This document shows positions 45,478 through 55,254 of a stretch of DNA of 64,000 nucleotides, piece by piece. The DNA is taken from positions 1-64,000 of the forward strand of contig NZ_WBJS01000003.1 in NCBI RefSeq assembly GCF_009296265.1, given 5' to 3'. The notes beneath the pieces are model-generated. The model ran no database searches and was not told the DNA's origin. It saw nothing but the letters and a program-made list of their open reading frames with translations. A program made the position numbers and the translations under genes. Position 1 is the stretch's first letter, and every line of letters starts with the position of its first letter. The stretch comes from Thioclava sp. JE_KL1. Lineage in GTDB: Bacteria; Pseudomonadota; Alphaproteobacteria; Rhodobacterales; Rhodobacteraceae.

Positions 45478-45620
45478 GGCGGTTCCTCCGATCCACCCAG
45501 CCCTACCGCAGCACCAACCCGACGTTGGCATCCCAATCTTACCTCTTCTCAGGCTGTCCTTAGATATTTTCCGCGCCGGGTGCGCCAATCGAACACAGAC
45601 CTTGGACCCTGATCATATCC

Positions 45621-46514
45621 CTACGCACGATACCGTAGTGCGTCCACGAGCAGACGAAAAGCTGGCGAAGCGTGGCGACGATTGGGATAGTAAAGGTGAT
45701 ACCCGGGCAACGGCGCCGTCACATCGCTCAGCACCTGTTCCAGCCGGCCCGCTTGCAGATCTTCCGCAACCATATCTGCGGGAAGCATGGCAAAGCCGAG
45801 CCCCTCGCGCGCAGCCTTGTGCATCAGCTCTGCGGTGTTCGAGATAACCGGGCCGGATACGCGCACTTGGGTCTCGCGATCTGCCGCCACGAAACGCCAC
45901 GAATAGAGCGTCTCGGAACTCGGGAGGCGCAGACAGATGCAGCGATGCTCGACGAGGCTTTCGGGCCGTTCGGGACGTCCATGCGATGAGATGTGCGCGG
46001 GCGTCGCGACAACGGCCATCGGGATGTCGGGCGAGATGCGCACCGCTATCATGTCCTTCTCGACCTGCGCGCCAAGCCTCACGCCGGCGTCGAACCTGTC
46101 GGCGACCACATCGACCAGCCCGTAATCGACAATAACTTCGACCGTGATCTCGGGATAGTCAGAGAGCAGGCGCGCCAAAGCGGGGAGCACATACGCGCGC
46201 GCTGCATGTTCGACGCTGGTGATACGAATATGGCCGCCGGGCCGGTCCCGGGTCTCGATCAGCTCGGTCAATCCCGTTTCAAGGTCCCGCAACATCGGTG
46301 CCATTCGCGCGACGAGGCGCTCTCCGGCAGCAGTGGGCGCGACCGAGCGCGTGGTGCGGGCCAACAGGCGCACGTCCAGCCGCTCCTCCAGCCGTCGCAC
46401 GATCTGGCTCAGGGCGGATTGAGTAATCCCCAAATGTCGGGCGGCTTTGGTAAAGCTGCCAGCCTCGGCCACCATCACGAAGGCAGAGATATCCGCGATA
46501 TCCTCTCGCCGCAT
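45621..46514 (-). CDS. LysR-family transcriptional regulator
   Basis: 297 residues. The N-terminal winged HTH (FVMVAEAGSFTKAARHLGITQ, SALSQIVRRLEERLDVRLLAR) is followed by a substrate-binding effector domain (HIRITSVEHAARAYVLPALA, VRLGAQVEKDMIAVRI). Close to the group of LysR proteins that repress or activate an adjacent oxidoreductase or hydrolase. It is divergent from the alpha/beta hydrolase with 113 bp between starts, the classic layout for a regulator and its target. Confidence 0.9.
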   Translation of the reverse strand: MRREDIADISAFVMVAEAGSFTKAARHLGITQSALSQIVRRLEERLDVRLLARTTRSVAPTAAGERLVARMAPMLRDLETGLTELIETRDRPGGHIRITSVEHAARAYVLPALARLLSDYPEITVEVIVDYGLVDVVADRFDAGVRLGAQVEKDMIAVRISPDIPMAVVATPAHISSHGRPERPESLVEHRCICLRLPSSETLYSWRFVAADRETQVRVSGPVISNTAELMHKAAREGLGFAMLPADMVAEDLQAGRLEQVLSDVTAPLPGYHLYYPNRRHASPAFRLLVDALRYRA

Positions 46515-46627
46515 TCATCACCTGATTTATAAGTCCATTAAGATTTTGCCATCTAATCACTTTGGGCGCCAGCCTGCATATTGTCTCCATCGAAAGGGCA
46601 AATGGCCCAACCCAAGGAGATTAAGAC

Positions 46628-47548
46628 ATGACCAAGATCAGCTTTGCGAACTCCAACAATCCCGACATCGAGATGTCGGCCATCCTCAACCTGCCCGAAG
46701 GGTTCGACGAGACCCGGAAGTATCCCGCTATCGTCGTGACCCATCCCGGCGGCGGTGTGAAGGAACAGACCGCGGGCACCTATGCGGCGGAACTCGCCTG
46801 TGCGGGCTTCGTCACCATCGCCTATGACGCCTCCTATCAGGGCGAGAGCGGCGGCGGGCTGCGCCAGCTCGAGAACCCCTATATCCGCACCGAGGATGTG
46901 AGTGCGGTGATAGATCACCTGACCACGCTGCCTTTCATCGACACGGACCGGATCGGCGCTGCCGGTGTCTGTGCCGGAGCTGGCTACACCGCCAATGCCG
47001 CGATCAACGATCGCCGGATCAAGGCGGTCGGCACGGTCAGCGCCGTGAATATCGGCTCCATGCTGCGCAACGGCTGGGAAGGCGAGCAGTCCTCGGAGGC
47101 CGCGATGCCCTACATTGAGGCCGGCTCGGCGGCGCGGAGCTCGGATGCAGCTGGCAACCCGGTCGCGCAAATGCCGATGGCGCCGCTGAAAGAGGAAGAC
47201 GCCCCGAACGAGGAACTGCGTCAGGCCTGGGAATATTACCACACGCAACGTGCGCAATGTCCGACCGCACCAGGCTGGGGCACAGCGCGCAGCCTGACCC
47301 AGCTTATCACCTATGATGCTTTCAACATGGCGGAGACCTTCCTGACCCAGCCCCTGCAGATCGTGGCTGGCTCCGAGGCAGGCAGCAAATGGATGAGCGA
47401 CGATCTCTTCGAGCGCGCCGCCAGCAGCGACAAGGCCTTCCACATCGTCGAGGGAGCGAACCACATGATGCTCTATGATGGTCAGCAATATGTGGCCGAG
47501 GCAGTCTCGGTTCTCGCGCCTTTCTTCAAGGAGCATTTGGCAGCGTAA
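46628..47548 (+). CDS. alpha/beta hydrolase with Cys nucleophile (dienelactone-hydrolase-like)
   Basis: 306 residues. VVTHPGGGVKEQTAG forms the oxyanion region. The nucleophile elbow is GVCAGAGY with Cys115 instead of Ser, as in dienelactone hydrolases; GANHMMLYD supplies the catalytic His. Resembles YcjY/polyketide-transferase-type members. RBS AAGGAG. Probably controlled by the divergent LysR. The true substrate is not evident. Confidence 0.8.
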   Translation: MTKISFANSNNPDIEMSAILNLPEGFDETRKYPAIVVTHPGGGVKEQTAGTYAAELACAGFVTIAYDASYQGESGGGLRQLENPYIRTEDVSAVIDHLTTLPFIDTDRIGAAGVCAGAGYTANAAINDRRIKAVGTVSAVNIGSMLRNGWEGEQSSEAAMPYIEAGSAARSSDAAGNPVAQMPMAPLKEEDAPNEELRQAWEYYHTQRAQCPTAPGWGTARSLTQLITYDAFNMAETFLTQPLQIVAGSEAGSKWMSDDLFERAASSDKAFHIVEGANHMMLYDGQQYVAEAVSVLAPFFKEHLAA

Positions 47549-47560
47549 CGCAGTCACCGA

Positions 47561-47589
47561 CCCCGCCCGGAAACCCGGGCGGGGTTTTT
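47561..47589 (+). terminator. rho-independent terminator of the hydrolase gene
   Basis: CCCCGCCCGG (47561-47570) pairs with CCGGGCGGGG (47575-47584) around AAAC, followed by TTTTT; 13 bp after the stop. Confidence 0.88.
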
Positions 47590-47645
47590 CTTTGGCACCA
47601 GAGGGATCCGTGCCAACCTGACGACAAAAAGGACAGGAGACGCCG

Positions 47646-48800
47646 ATGCCCACAGGAATTCGCCCCCTCATCGCCCGCGATCCGCGCGAGGGCCACCGCG
47701 CGGCCACGCAGCTCGAACTGTTTTTCGATCTGGTCAGTGTGGTCGCCATTGCTTCGGTCACGGTGACGCTACACCACGCGATTTCCGAAGGGCACGGGCC
47801 GGAGATGCTGCTCAACTTCATCGCCCTGTTCGCGGTGATTTGGTGGGCCTGGATGAACTTCACATGGTTTGCCTCAGCCTTCGACAATGGCGATGCGCTG
47901 TTCATTCTGCTGACGATGGTGGTGATGAGCGGGGCCGCGGTCTTTGCCGGCGGGGTCGAGTCCATCACCACCTCCCTTGATTTCAGCTATGCGCTGGTCG
48001 GCTGGATCATCATGCGCATCGGCATGATCGCGCTGTGGCTGCGGGCCGCGCGGTCGAACCCCGACTATCGGCGCTCGGCGCTGCGCTATGCCATCGGCAT
48101 CGCGGTGGCTCAGGCGCTCTGGATCGCGCTTTATTTCGCGATGCCGCCCAACCACGCCGCCTTCCTTGCCGTGTTCGCCGCGATCTTTGTGGTGGAGCTG
48201 GCCGTTCCGGTCTGGGCCGAGCGCGCCCGCGAGACGCCTTGGCATCGCCACCACCTTATCGAACGTTACGGCCTGTTGAACATTATCGTTCTGGGCGAAG
48301 TCGTGGTCTCGATCTCGCTGATGTTCGGTCATCTCTATGAGGGCCAAGCCGAGGCGCCACTGATCCTCGCCGCCGTCTCGGGGCTGGTAATCGTCTTCGC
48401 GCTGTGGTGGCTCTATTTCCTTGAAAGTGAAGACCATTTGGAAACGTCGGAATTTCGTCGCGCCATCGTCTGGGGCTACGGCCATGTTATCGTCTTCGCC
48501 GCCGGCGCGCTGGTCGCGGCAGGCTTGGGCGCGGTGATGGATGTCGTGACCCATCATTCCGAGATCGACGCATCCACCGCTTCGGGCTGGGTCGCAGGTC
48601 CCGTTGCACTTAATCTGTTCGGATTATGGTTCATCCGGGACAGGTTCCGCGAAGGTCTGCTGCGCCAGCACCTGCTCTTGGCCGGGACCGCTGTGGTGGC
48701 GGCCCTCGCCTTCGCTGGCGCTCCGGTCTCGGTCACCGCCGTAGCGCTGGTCCTGTTGACCGCGATGCGAGCCGCAGGCACCGCTCGCGCAAACGGCTAA
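47646..48800 (+). CDS. low temperature requirement protein A family
   Basis: A 384-residue integral membrane protein with about ten helices and the LtrA family start RAATQLELFFDLVSVVAIASV, then WWAWMNFTWFASAFDNGD, LIERYGLLNIIVLGEVVVSIS. LtrA was found in Listeria as needed for growth in the cold; its mechanism is not known. RBS AGGAGA. It is isolated by the terminator upstream and by a convergent rhaK downstream. Confidence 0.85.
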   Translation: MPTGIRPLIARDPREGHRAATQLELFFDLVSVVAIASVTVTLHHAISEGHGPEMLLNFIALFAVIWWAWMNFTWFASAFDNGDALFILLTMVVMSGAAVFAGGVESITTSLDFSYALVGWIIMRIGMIALWLRAARSNPDYRRSALRYAIGIAVAQALWIALYFAMPPNHAAFLAVFAAIFVVELAVPVWAERARETPWHRHHLIERYGLLNIIVLGEVVVSISLMFGHLYEGQAEAPLILAAVSGLVIVFALWWLYFLESEDHLETSEFRRAIVWGYGHVIVFAAGALVAAGLGAVMDVVTHHSEIDASTASGWVAGPVALNLFGLWFIRDRFREGLLRQHLLLAGTAVVAALAFAGAPVSVTAVALVLLTAMRAAGTARANG

Positions 48801-48917
48801 GCCGTTGTCTGAGTTAGAGGCTCCGTTTAACGCAACGTAGACTTTCGCGGCGCACCGCCCCGAGGACCGCTATGGGCCGGCTCAGGACATCAGTTATGGG
48901 CTCCTGGCAGCGGCTTA

Positions 48918-50303
48918 TCAGGCCTCCTGCAAGATCGCTTCCCGCCAGCGCTCGAAATACGCCTTCAAAGCATCGGCTTGGGCCGGGCGTGGATGAGGGC
49001 GAGCTTCGGGAGGCGCTTTTGTGGGCAGCGCAAGCAAGGCCGCCCCCACGGATGTTCCCGTCGCCGACTGCGCGACCCGAACGCCATCGGGCCGCAAGGC
49101 TGCGAGCATGTCGAGATAGGCCGGGTTCGATGCAAACGGCCCCTCGACGATCGCTGGACCGAGCGCACCGATCAGGTCGAGGCAGCTTTCCGTCATCATC
49201 GCGAGATAGAAGCCGATCGCGGCCATCCGTTCGCTCGGCGTTCTTGCCTCGCCGATCCATTCGAGCGGATGATCCGGGAAAGGCCCTGTTCCGGGCACTG
49301 CCGAGGGCAGGATCATCGTCCCTTGCGCGAGGATCTTGGCACAGGCTTGCGGAGTTGGGGCCGCGTTTGAGCCTTCCCGGAGCAGCTCGTATTCACGCCC
49401 CCCCATGAAGCGCGCGGACGGCACCGGCGCATCCAGCGCATTGACGTTGATCAGCGTATCGCGCGCAGGATCAAGCGGCTTGCGTGCAGCCCCGATCGCC
49501 ATCGCGATCACCCATGTTCCGGTCGAGATGACGGAAAACGGCTCCTCCGATCCCAGATAGGGCAGAAGCGAGGCGTTGGAGTCATGGATACCCACCATCA
49601 CGGGCGTCGCAGGTGACAGTCCGGTTCTCTCAGAGACCTCCGCGCGCAACGTGCCGAGCACCCTGCCCGGCTGCTGTGGCGGTGCGATCTTCTCGGCGAT
49701 CCCGAGGCGCTGCGGCAATTCGGAGAAGCGCCTCTCCCAAGGGCTCCACAGGTCCGTATGGCAGCCCAAAGACGTCACGTCCGTCGCGAGGTTCGCGGTC
49801 AGCAGAAGGCCCCAATATTGCGGATAGGTGACGATATGAGCCACCCGGTCGTGCAGATCCGGCCATGTCGTGAATTGCCAATGGAGCTGCGCGCCGAGAT
49901 TGAGCCCGACGGGAAGTCGCGGCGATCCGGTGCGCGCGAAATCCGGGCGCAGGCGGTCGTAGTCGGCGGCGCTGGCCTCCGGACCATCGTGTTCGTAATC
50001 CAGCATCGGCACGGCAAGCTGGCGCTCGTCATCCAGCAGCACTGCCGAGGCGCCATGGGTCGTCACCGAGATCGCGTCGACACCGTGTTCGGCATGGAAA
50101 GCGCTGAGATGTTCGAGAAAGAATGCCCAATGCCCCTCGAGATCGAAATGCGGCCAGGGCGGCCCCGGCAGCACCCGGTTCGGGCGCGTGACGACGGCGA
50201 TCTCTTCGAGGCTTCGGGCATCGACCAGCGCGAGCTTCGCATTGGTCTTGCCGACATCGATCACGGCGATATGGCGCGGCGCGGTCTTCTCTGTTCCGGT
50301 CAT
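48918..50303 (-). CDS. rhaK: L-rhamnulose (rhamnose) kinase, rhizobial RhaK type
   Basis: A 461-residue FGGY-family sugar kinase. [16 protein letters not shown] is the N-terminal phosphate-binding motif, [15 protein letters not shown] and [14 protein letters not shown] are the central and C-terminal ATP/sugar motifs. In Rhizobium leguminosarum the same gene order holds RhaK, which phosphorylates the sugar and is needed for ABC transport. The start at 50303 overlaps the mutarotase stop by 4 nt. Last gene of the minus-strand operon. Confidence 0.88.
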   Translation of the reverse strand: MTGTEKTAPRHIAVIDVGKTNAKLALVDARSLEEIAVVTRPNRVLPGPPWPHFDLEGHWAFFLEHLSAFHAEHGVDAISVTTHGASAVLLDDERQLAVPMLDYEHDGPEASAADYDRLRPDFARTGSPRLPVGLNLGAQLHWQFTTWPDLHDRVAHIVTYPQYWGLLLTANLATDVTSLGCHTDLWSPWERRFSELPQRLGIAEKIAPPQQPGRVLGTLRAEVSERTGLSPATPVMVGIHDSNASLLPYLGSEEPFSVISTGTWVIAMAIGAARKPLDPARDTLINVNALDAPVPSARFMGGREYELLREGSNAAPTPQACAKILAQGTMILPSAVPGTGPFPDHPLEWIGEARTPSERMAAIGFYLAMMTESCLDLIGALGPAIVEGPFASNPAYLDMLAALRPDGVRVAQSATGTSVGAALLALPTKAPPEARPHPRPAQADALKAYFERWREAILQEA

Positions 50304-50614
50304 TTCAGATGAAACACCGTCTCGAGCGGGACGGAAACCGGCGAGTTGTCCGGGTTCGTCGCCATGATATCGGCCATATGGGCCCACCATTTCTGCATCA
50401 CCGGATGGTTCGGCAAGGCATCCATTCCGTGATCTTCCCTGCGCCAGAGCACACCGAACAGCGCATTCGTTTCGGGATCGAGATGGATCGAGTAATCCTC
50501 GACCCCGGCCTCTTTCAGCAGGCCCACCAGCTCGGGCCAGATCTCGTCATGGCGACGGATATATTCCTCGCGGCAGCCGGGGTTCAGCTGCATCCGGAAG
50601 GCGAATTTCTCCAT
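50300..50614 (-). CDS. rhaM: L-rhamnose mutarotase (RhaM/RhaU)
   Basis: A 104-residue dimeric alpha/beta-barrel protein that interconverts the anomers of L-rhamnose. [24 protein letters not shown] and [24 protein letters not shown] are characteristic, with the catalytic His in RRHDEIW. The ATG at 50614 shares one base with the rhaQ stop and has GGAGG five bases upstream; two other ATGs lie just before it. E. coli RhaM has the same length. Called rhaU in rhizobia. Confidence 0.9.
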   Translation of the reverse strand: MEKFAFRMQLNPGCREEYIRRHDEIWPELVGLLKEAGVEDYSIHLDPETNALFGVLWRREDHGMDALPNHPVMQKWWAHMADIMATNPDNSPVSVPLETVFHLK

Positions 50615-51630
50615 CATCTCCTCCATTGCGCGACCAGACGCGGCAGCGCGATGACGCCGATCAGCAGGGCGCCGGTGAAGATCGACATCACGATGCCCGG
50701 CACGTTCAGCAGGCCCAGCCCGAAGGTCACCAGCCCAAGCACGAAGGCCGCGATCACGACGCCCGGGATCGAGCCTGCGCCGCCGAGGATCGACACGCCA
50801 CCCAGCACGACCATCGTCACCACTTCAAGCTCCATGCCCAAGGCGATGGACGGACGGGTCGAGCCCAGCCGCGCGGTGAGGCAGATTGCGGCCACGCCCG
50901 ACATCAGCCCGGTCAACAGAAACAGCGTCATCTTCACCCGCGGGACCCGGATACCCGAGAACAGCGCCGCCGTCGGGTTGTTGCCCACGGCATAGACCGC
51001 GCGGCCGAAATTCGTCTTGTGAAGCAAGATGCCGAAGATGACTGCCAGCACTGCGAAGAGCGCGAACTCGAAGGAGATCACCCAGAACACATAGCCCTGC
51101 CCGAACCACTGGAAGGTCGCGGGATAGCCGCGATAGGCGCCGTCCCCCAGCACGATATAAGAGATGCCGCGAAACAGGCTCATCGTCCCGATGGTCACCA
51201 CGATCGAAGGAAGCCCGAGCCGCGTGACGAGTGCGCCGTTGAACGCGCCGCATAGCAAGCCCGTTCCCAGACCGATCAACACCAGAACCGGCGTCCCCGC
51301 CCCCGCAGTGGCCGCAGCGCCCATCGCGGTCGAGGCCAGCGCGATGATCGACGCGACCGAGAGGTCGATCTCGCCGGCGACGATCAAAAGCGCCATCGCG
51401 AAGGCGATCATCGCCTTCTCGGTGAAGTTGAAGGTCGCGTCTGACAGGCTCCACGCGCTCAGGAAGTAGGGCGAGGCGAAAGAGTTGAGGATGAAGATCG
51501 CGATGCCCACGATCAGCAGCAGGCTCTCCCAGCCCAGCAGGTTGCGGCGCAGCGGCGAAGTCAACCGGTCTGGGATCGACCGCGTTCCGCTCGCCTCGGT
51601 CATGTCCGCATGGGTCTCAGACAGGCTCAT
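50614..51630 (-). CDS. rhaQ: rhamnose ABC transporter permease RhaQ
   Basis: A 338-residue inner-membrane permease of the ribose/rhamnose (RbsC) type with about 8-10 helices. The EAA-like/IM family segment is [24 protein letters not shown], and [21 protein letters not shown] is the conserved cytoplasmic loop. It overlaps rhaP by 14 nt and touches rhaM. Together with RhaP it forms the heterodimeric channel. Confidence 0.9.
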   Translation of the reverse strand: MSLSETHADMTEASGTRSIPDRLTSPLRRNLLGWESLLLIVGIAIFILNSFASPYFLSAWSLSDATFNFTEKAMIAFAMALLIVAGEIDLSVASIIALASTAMGAAATAGAGTPVLVLIGLGTGLLCGAFNGALVTRLGLPSIVVTIGTMSLFRGISYIVLGDGAYRGYPATFQWFGQGYVFWVISFEFALFAVLAVIFGILLHKTNFGRAVYAVGNNPTAALFSGIRVPRVKMTLFLLTGLMSGVAAICLTARLGSTRPSIALGMELEVVTMVVLGGVSILGGAGSIPGVVIAAFVLGLVTFGLGLLNVPGIVMSIFTGALLIGVIALPRLVAQWRR

Positions 51631-52606
51631 GGCTATGCTCCGCTTTCTTGAGGATGATGCGCCCCTTGGGCCGGTTCGACCGCGCGTTCAGCGCCACCGC
51701 GATGATGATCGCGGCGCCCGAGATCGCGAGCTGCCAGAAGGGCGAGATGTTCACGACCGGCAGCGCGTTCTTGATCACGCCGAGGAACAGCGCGCCCAAG
51801 ACAACGCCGCCCACGGAGCCGGCACCGCCCGCGATCGCCACGCCACCGATGACACAGGCGGCGACCACGTCCAGCTCGAACCCGTTGGCGATCTCGACAT
51901 AGGCGACCGCGTAGCGCGCGACCCAGAGATAGCCGGTCATGCCCGCCAGCGCCCCCGAAAGAACGAAGGCAAGGAACTGCGTCTTCCCCACGTCGATGCC
52001 GGTATAGACCGCCGCATGGGGGTTGCCGCCCACCGCATAGAAGGCGCGGCCCAAAGGCGTGCGCGTCACCAACAGATAGACGCCCGCGACAGCGATGACG
52101 GCGATCCACGCCAGCAACTCGATCCCGAGGAACGGGATGCGCGGGAACTGGGTGAAGCTGTCGCTCATCTCATGGGCGTTGACCCACGACCCGCCAGACA
52201 GCAGGAAGATGATGCCGCGAAACACCGTCATCGTGCCCAGCGTGACCACGATCGGCGGGATACCGACTTTCCAGACCAGCACGCCGTTGACCGCCCCGAG
52301 GAACGCGCCGATGACCAGCGCGAGCGCCAGCATCAGTACCATCGGAAAGCCCGGCATCGCCATGTTGAGAAGCGCGCAGATCATCCCCGTCAGGGCGAGG
52401 TTCGCCGCCACCGACAGGTCGATGCAGCGGGTCAGGATCACCGCGAACTGGCCGAGCGCCAGCATGATCAGCGGCGCGGTGTCGGTCGCGACGCTGAGCA
52501 GGTTCGAGGGGCGCACGAAGGCGGGGAAGCGCGCCGCGATCACGCCGCAAAGCGCGACGATGACAAGCCCGAGGATTGCCTCGCGCGGGATGTTGCGAAT
52601 GTTCAT
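51617..52606 (-). CDS. rhaP: rhamnose ABC transporter permease RhaP
   Basis: A 329-residue paralogue of RhaQ. GIPPIVVTLGTMTVFRGIIFLLSGG and ELDVVAACVIGGVAIAGGAGS mark the same positions. The start overlaps the rhaT stop (ATGA). Standard length for RbsC-like permeases. Confidence 0.9.
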   Translation of the reverse strand: MNIRNIPREAILGLVIVALCGVIAARFPAFVRPSNLLSVATDTAPLIMLALGQFAVILTRCIDLSVAANLALTGMICALLNMAMPGFPMVLMLALALVIGAFLGAVNGVLVWKVGIPPIVVTLGTMTVFRGIIFLLSGGSWVNAHEMSDSFTQFPRIPFLGIELLAWIAVIAVAGVYLLVTRTPLGRAFYAVGGNPHAAVYTGIDVGKTQFLAFVLSGALAGMTGYLWVARYAVAYVEIANGFELDVVAACVIGGVAIAGGAGSVGGVVLGALFLGVIKNALPVVNISPFWQLAISGAAIIIAVALNARSNRPKGRIILKKAEHSHEPV

Positions 52607-54138
52607 TGCGCCGCCTCCATCTGCTCTTCGATTCCGGCGGCGTGGCGCACCAGTACTTCCGGCGACAACTCGCCCCCTTCCAGCTCAGCCACGATCCGGC
52701 CCTCGCGCATCACGATGACACGGTCGGACATGCCGAGGATTTCGGGGATTTCCGAGCTGACCATGATCACGGCGAGCCCTTCCGCGGCGAGTTCCGCCAT
52801 GAAGTCATGCACCGCCGCCTTGGAGCCGATGTCGATCCCCTTAGTCGGCTCGTCGAGGATGATCACCCGCGGCTGCGTCGCGAGCCATTTCGCGATGACG
52901 ACCTTCTGCTGGTTGCCGCCCGAGAGCGACCCCACGGTCGTATCCAGCGAGGCCGCGCGCAGATCGAGCCGCTCGCAATAAGTCCGAGCGAGCGCGAATT
53001 CCTCGGCCATCCGGGTGAAGCCGTGCCGCGACGTCTTGCCCAGCGAGGGCAGCGTGACGTTCTGGAAAATCGGCAAATCGGTGATCGCGCCCTGCTTGCC
53101 ACGGTCTTCGGGCACATAGACGATGCCTTCGTCGATTGCGGCAGCGGGCGAGCGGATCACCCGCACGTGGTCGTCGATGCGCACCGCGCCTTTCGACGGC
53201 TTGGTGATCCCGATCAGCGACTGCATGAATTCCGACCGGCCCGCGCCGACCAGCCCGTAGAAGCCGAGGATTTCGCCGCGTCGCAGGGTGAAATTGATGT
53301 CCTCGAACTCGGTCGGGTGCGAGTAGCCCGCGACGGTCAGGACCGGCGCGCCGATGGACGGCGTGCGCTTGGGGAAGACCTGATCGACCGCGCGGCCGAC
53401 CATCATCTTCACCAGATCGTCGTGGGTCACATCGGTGATCTTTCCCTCGCCCACGAATTGCCCGTCGCGGAACACCGTATAGCGGTCGGCGACACGGAAG
53501 ATTTCGTCGAACTTATGCGAGATGAAGAGGATCGCTTTGCCCTGGCCTTTCAGCATATCGACCAGCTCGAACAGCTCCTCGATCTCCTTATGCGAGAGCG
53601 CGGCGGTCGGCTCGTCCATGATCACGACGCGCGCATCGACCGAGAGCGCGCGAGCGATGGCGACAAGGTGGCGCGAGGCGATGCCGAGATCGGCGAGCTT
53701 CACCTCGGCGTCGATATCGGCCCCGATCGAGCGCAGGATCTCGGTGGCGCGTTTGCGCATCGCGGCCCAGTCGATCATCCCGAAACGTCCGCGCGGCGCG
53801 TGACCGATGAAGATGTTCTCGGCGACCGTCAGCTCTTCGAACAGCACGGTTTCCTGGTGGATTGCGGTGACACCGGCGCGCGCGGCAGCATCGGCGTCGG
53901 GGAAGCGGGTCGGCGCGCCATCGAGCAGGATCTCGCCCCCGTCGGGCTGGTAGATCCCGGTCAGGATCTTCACGATCGTCGATTTGCCAGCGCCGTTCTC
54001 GCCCACCAGCGCCGTAACCTCACCGGCCCGGAGCGACAGGTTCACCCCATCGAGCGCCTTCACGCCGGGAAAGGTTTTCACGATGCCTTCAAGGTCGAGC
54101 ACGCGGGCTCCGCCCGGGCTCTGATCTGTCTGTGTCAT
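52603..54138 (-). CDS. rhaT: rhamnose ABC transporter ATPase RhaT (two nucleotide-binding domains)
   Basis: A 511-residue fused sugar ATPase. First domain: Walker A VGENGAGKST, Walker B VVIMDEPTAAL. Second domain: degenerate Walker A GLVGAGRSE, intact signature LSGGNQQK and Walker B VIILDEPTKGID. The asymmetry, with a weak second P-loop, is normal for RbsA/AraG-type ATPases. Named after the rhizobial gene; not the unrelated E. coli proton symporter RhaT. Confidence 0.92.
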   Translation of the reverse strand: MTQTDQSPGGARVLDLEGIVKTFPGVKALDGVNLSLRAGEVTALVGENGAGKSTIVKILTGIYQPDGGEILLDGAPTRFPDADAAARAGVTAIHQETVLFEELTVAENIFIGHAPRGRFGMIDWAAMRKRATEILRSIGADIDAEVKLADLGIASRHLVAIARALSVDARVVIMDEPTAALSHKEIEELFELVDMLKGQGKAILFISHKFDEIFRVADRYTVFRDGQFVGEGKITDVTHDDLVKMMVGRAVDQVFPKRTPSIGAPVLTVAGYSHPTEFEDINFTLRRGEILGFYGLVGAGRSEFMQSLIGITKPSKGAVRIDDHVRVIRSPAAAIDEGIVYVPEDRGKQGAITDLPIFQNVTLPSLGKTSRHGFTRMAEEFALARTYCERLDLRAASLDTTVGSLSGGNQQKVVIAKWLATQPRVIILDEPTKGIDIGSKAAVHDFMAELAAEGLAVIMVSSEIPEILGMSDRVIVMREGRIVAELEGGELSPEVLVRHAAGIEEQMEAAQ

Positions 54139-54226
54139 GATCAGCCTGAAATCATTGGGCCCACGCAGGGCCGGGTGTGTCGGGCAGGCGCGAGGCCCCG
54201 CGCCTGCCGCTCGTGCGGCTCAAAGA

Positions 54227-55216
54227 TCAGAAGATGTCTTTGAACTGCTCGATGTTCGATTTGTCGTAGACGAAGGGATCAGCCATCGCGCCCTCGGTAT
54301 TGTCGTCGAGCGTCACTTCACCCAGACGACCCATCGGGATCTTCGCGCCGGGTTCCGCCTTCGCATTCCCCTTGGCGAGGTTGTAGGCGATCTCGGTCGC
54401 GGCATAGCCCAGATCGATCGGGTTCCAGATCGCGAAGCTCTTCGAGGCGCCGTTCTCGACATAGGCCGCCATCTCCGAGGGCAGACCCAGACCGGTCACG
54501 TTGATCTCACCGATCTTGCCCGCATCGGTCACGGCTTTGGCCGCCGCCACGATGCCCACCGAGGTCGGTGCGATGATCGCCTTGAGGTTCGGGTATTTCT
54601 CGATCAGGCCTTTCGCCTCGCGATAGGATTTGTCGGCGAGGTCGTCACCATAAACGGTCGCGACGAGGTTGATGTTGGGATAGTTGCCCATGTCGTCCTT
54701 CATCGCCGCGATCCAGTTGTTCTGGTTCGTCGCGGTCGAGCTGGCCGAAAGCACCGCGACATCGCCGCCATCGGGCATGTTGTCGGCAGCCATCTTGATC
54801 AGCATCTTGCCGATCAGCTCGGTCGAGGACGGGTTGAGCTGCATCTCGCGGCCACCGGCTGCGACACCGGAATCCCACGAGATCACGGTGATCCCGCGCT
54901 GCATCGCCTTCTTCAGCGTCGGCACGAGCGCGTCGGTGTCGTTCGCGGTCACTGCGATCGCGTCGACATTCTGCGCGATCAGAGAGTTGAGTACTTCGAT
55001 CTGGCCTTCAGCGGTGGTGTCGGTCGGACCGGTGTAGATCACCTTCACGTCGCCCAGATCCTTCGCAGCCTCTTCCGCGCCCTTGTGGGCGGCCTCGAAG
55101 AAGCCGATGCCGAGCGCCTTGACGACGAGCGCGATCCGCATCTCCTTCGCCGACGCCGTGCCCGCCATCATGGCCAGCGCCACAGCAGCGGTGGTGACAA
55201 GTTTGGTCAGTTTCAT
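54227..55216 (-). CDS. rhaS: rhamnose-binding periplasmic protein RhaS
   Basis: A 329-residue exported solute-binding protein of the ribose type. Signal peptide MKLTKLVTTAAVALAMMAGTASA, then MRIALVVKALGIGFFEAAHKG, DAIAVTANDTDALVPTLKKA, VISWDSGVAAGGREM and LGLPSEMAAYVENGASK. First structural gene after the repressor. Named as in rhizobia; it is not the AraC-type RhaS of E. coli. RBS GGGAGGAG. Confidence 0.92.
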   Translation of the reverse strand: MKLTKLVTTAAVALAMMAGTASAKEMRIALVVKALGIGFFEAAHKGAEEAAKDLGDVKVIYTGPTDTTAEGQIEVLNSLIAQNVDAIAVTANDTDALVPTLKKAMQRGITVISWDSGVAAGGREMQLNPSSTELIGKMLIKMAADNMPDGGDVAVLSASSTATNQNNWIAAMKDDMGNYPNINLVATVYGDDLADKSYREAKGLIEKYPNLKAIIAPTSVGIVAAAKAVTDAGKIGEINVTGLGLPSEMAAYVENGASKSFAIWNPIDLGYAATEIAYNLAKGNAKAEPGAKIPMGRLGEVTLDDNTEGAMADPFVYDKSNIEQFKDIF

Positions 55217-55254
55217 TTCAGGTCTCCTCCCTGTTTTCCGACGCGGCCGGGGCT

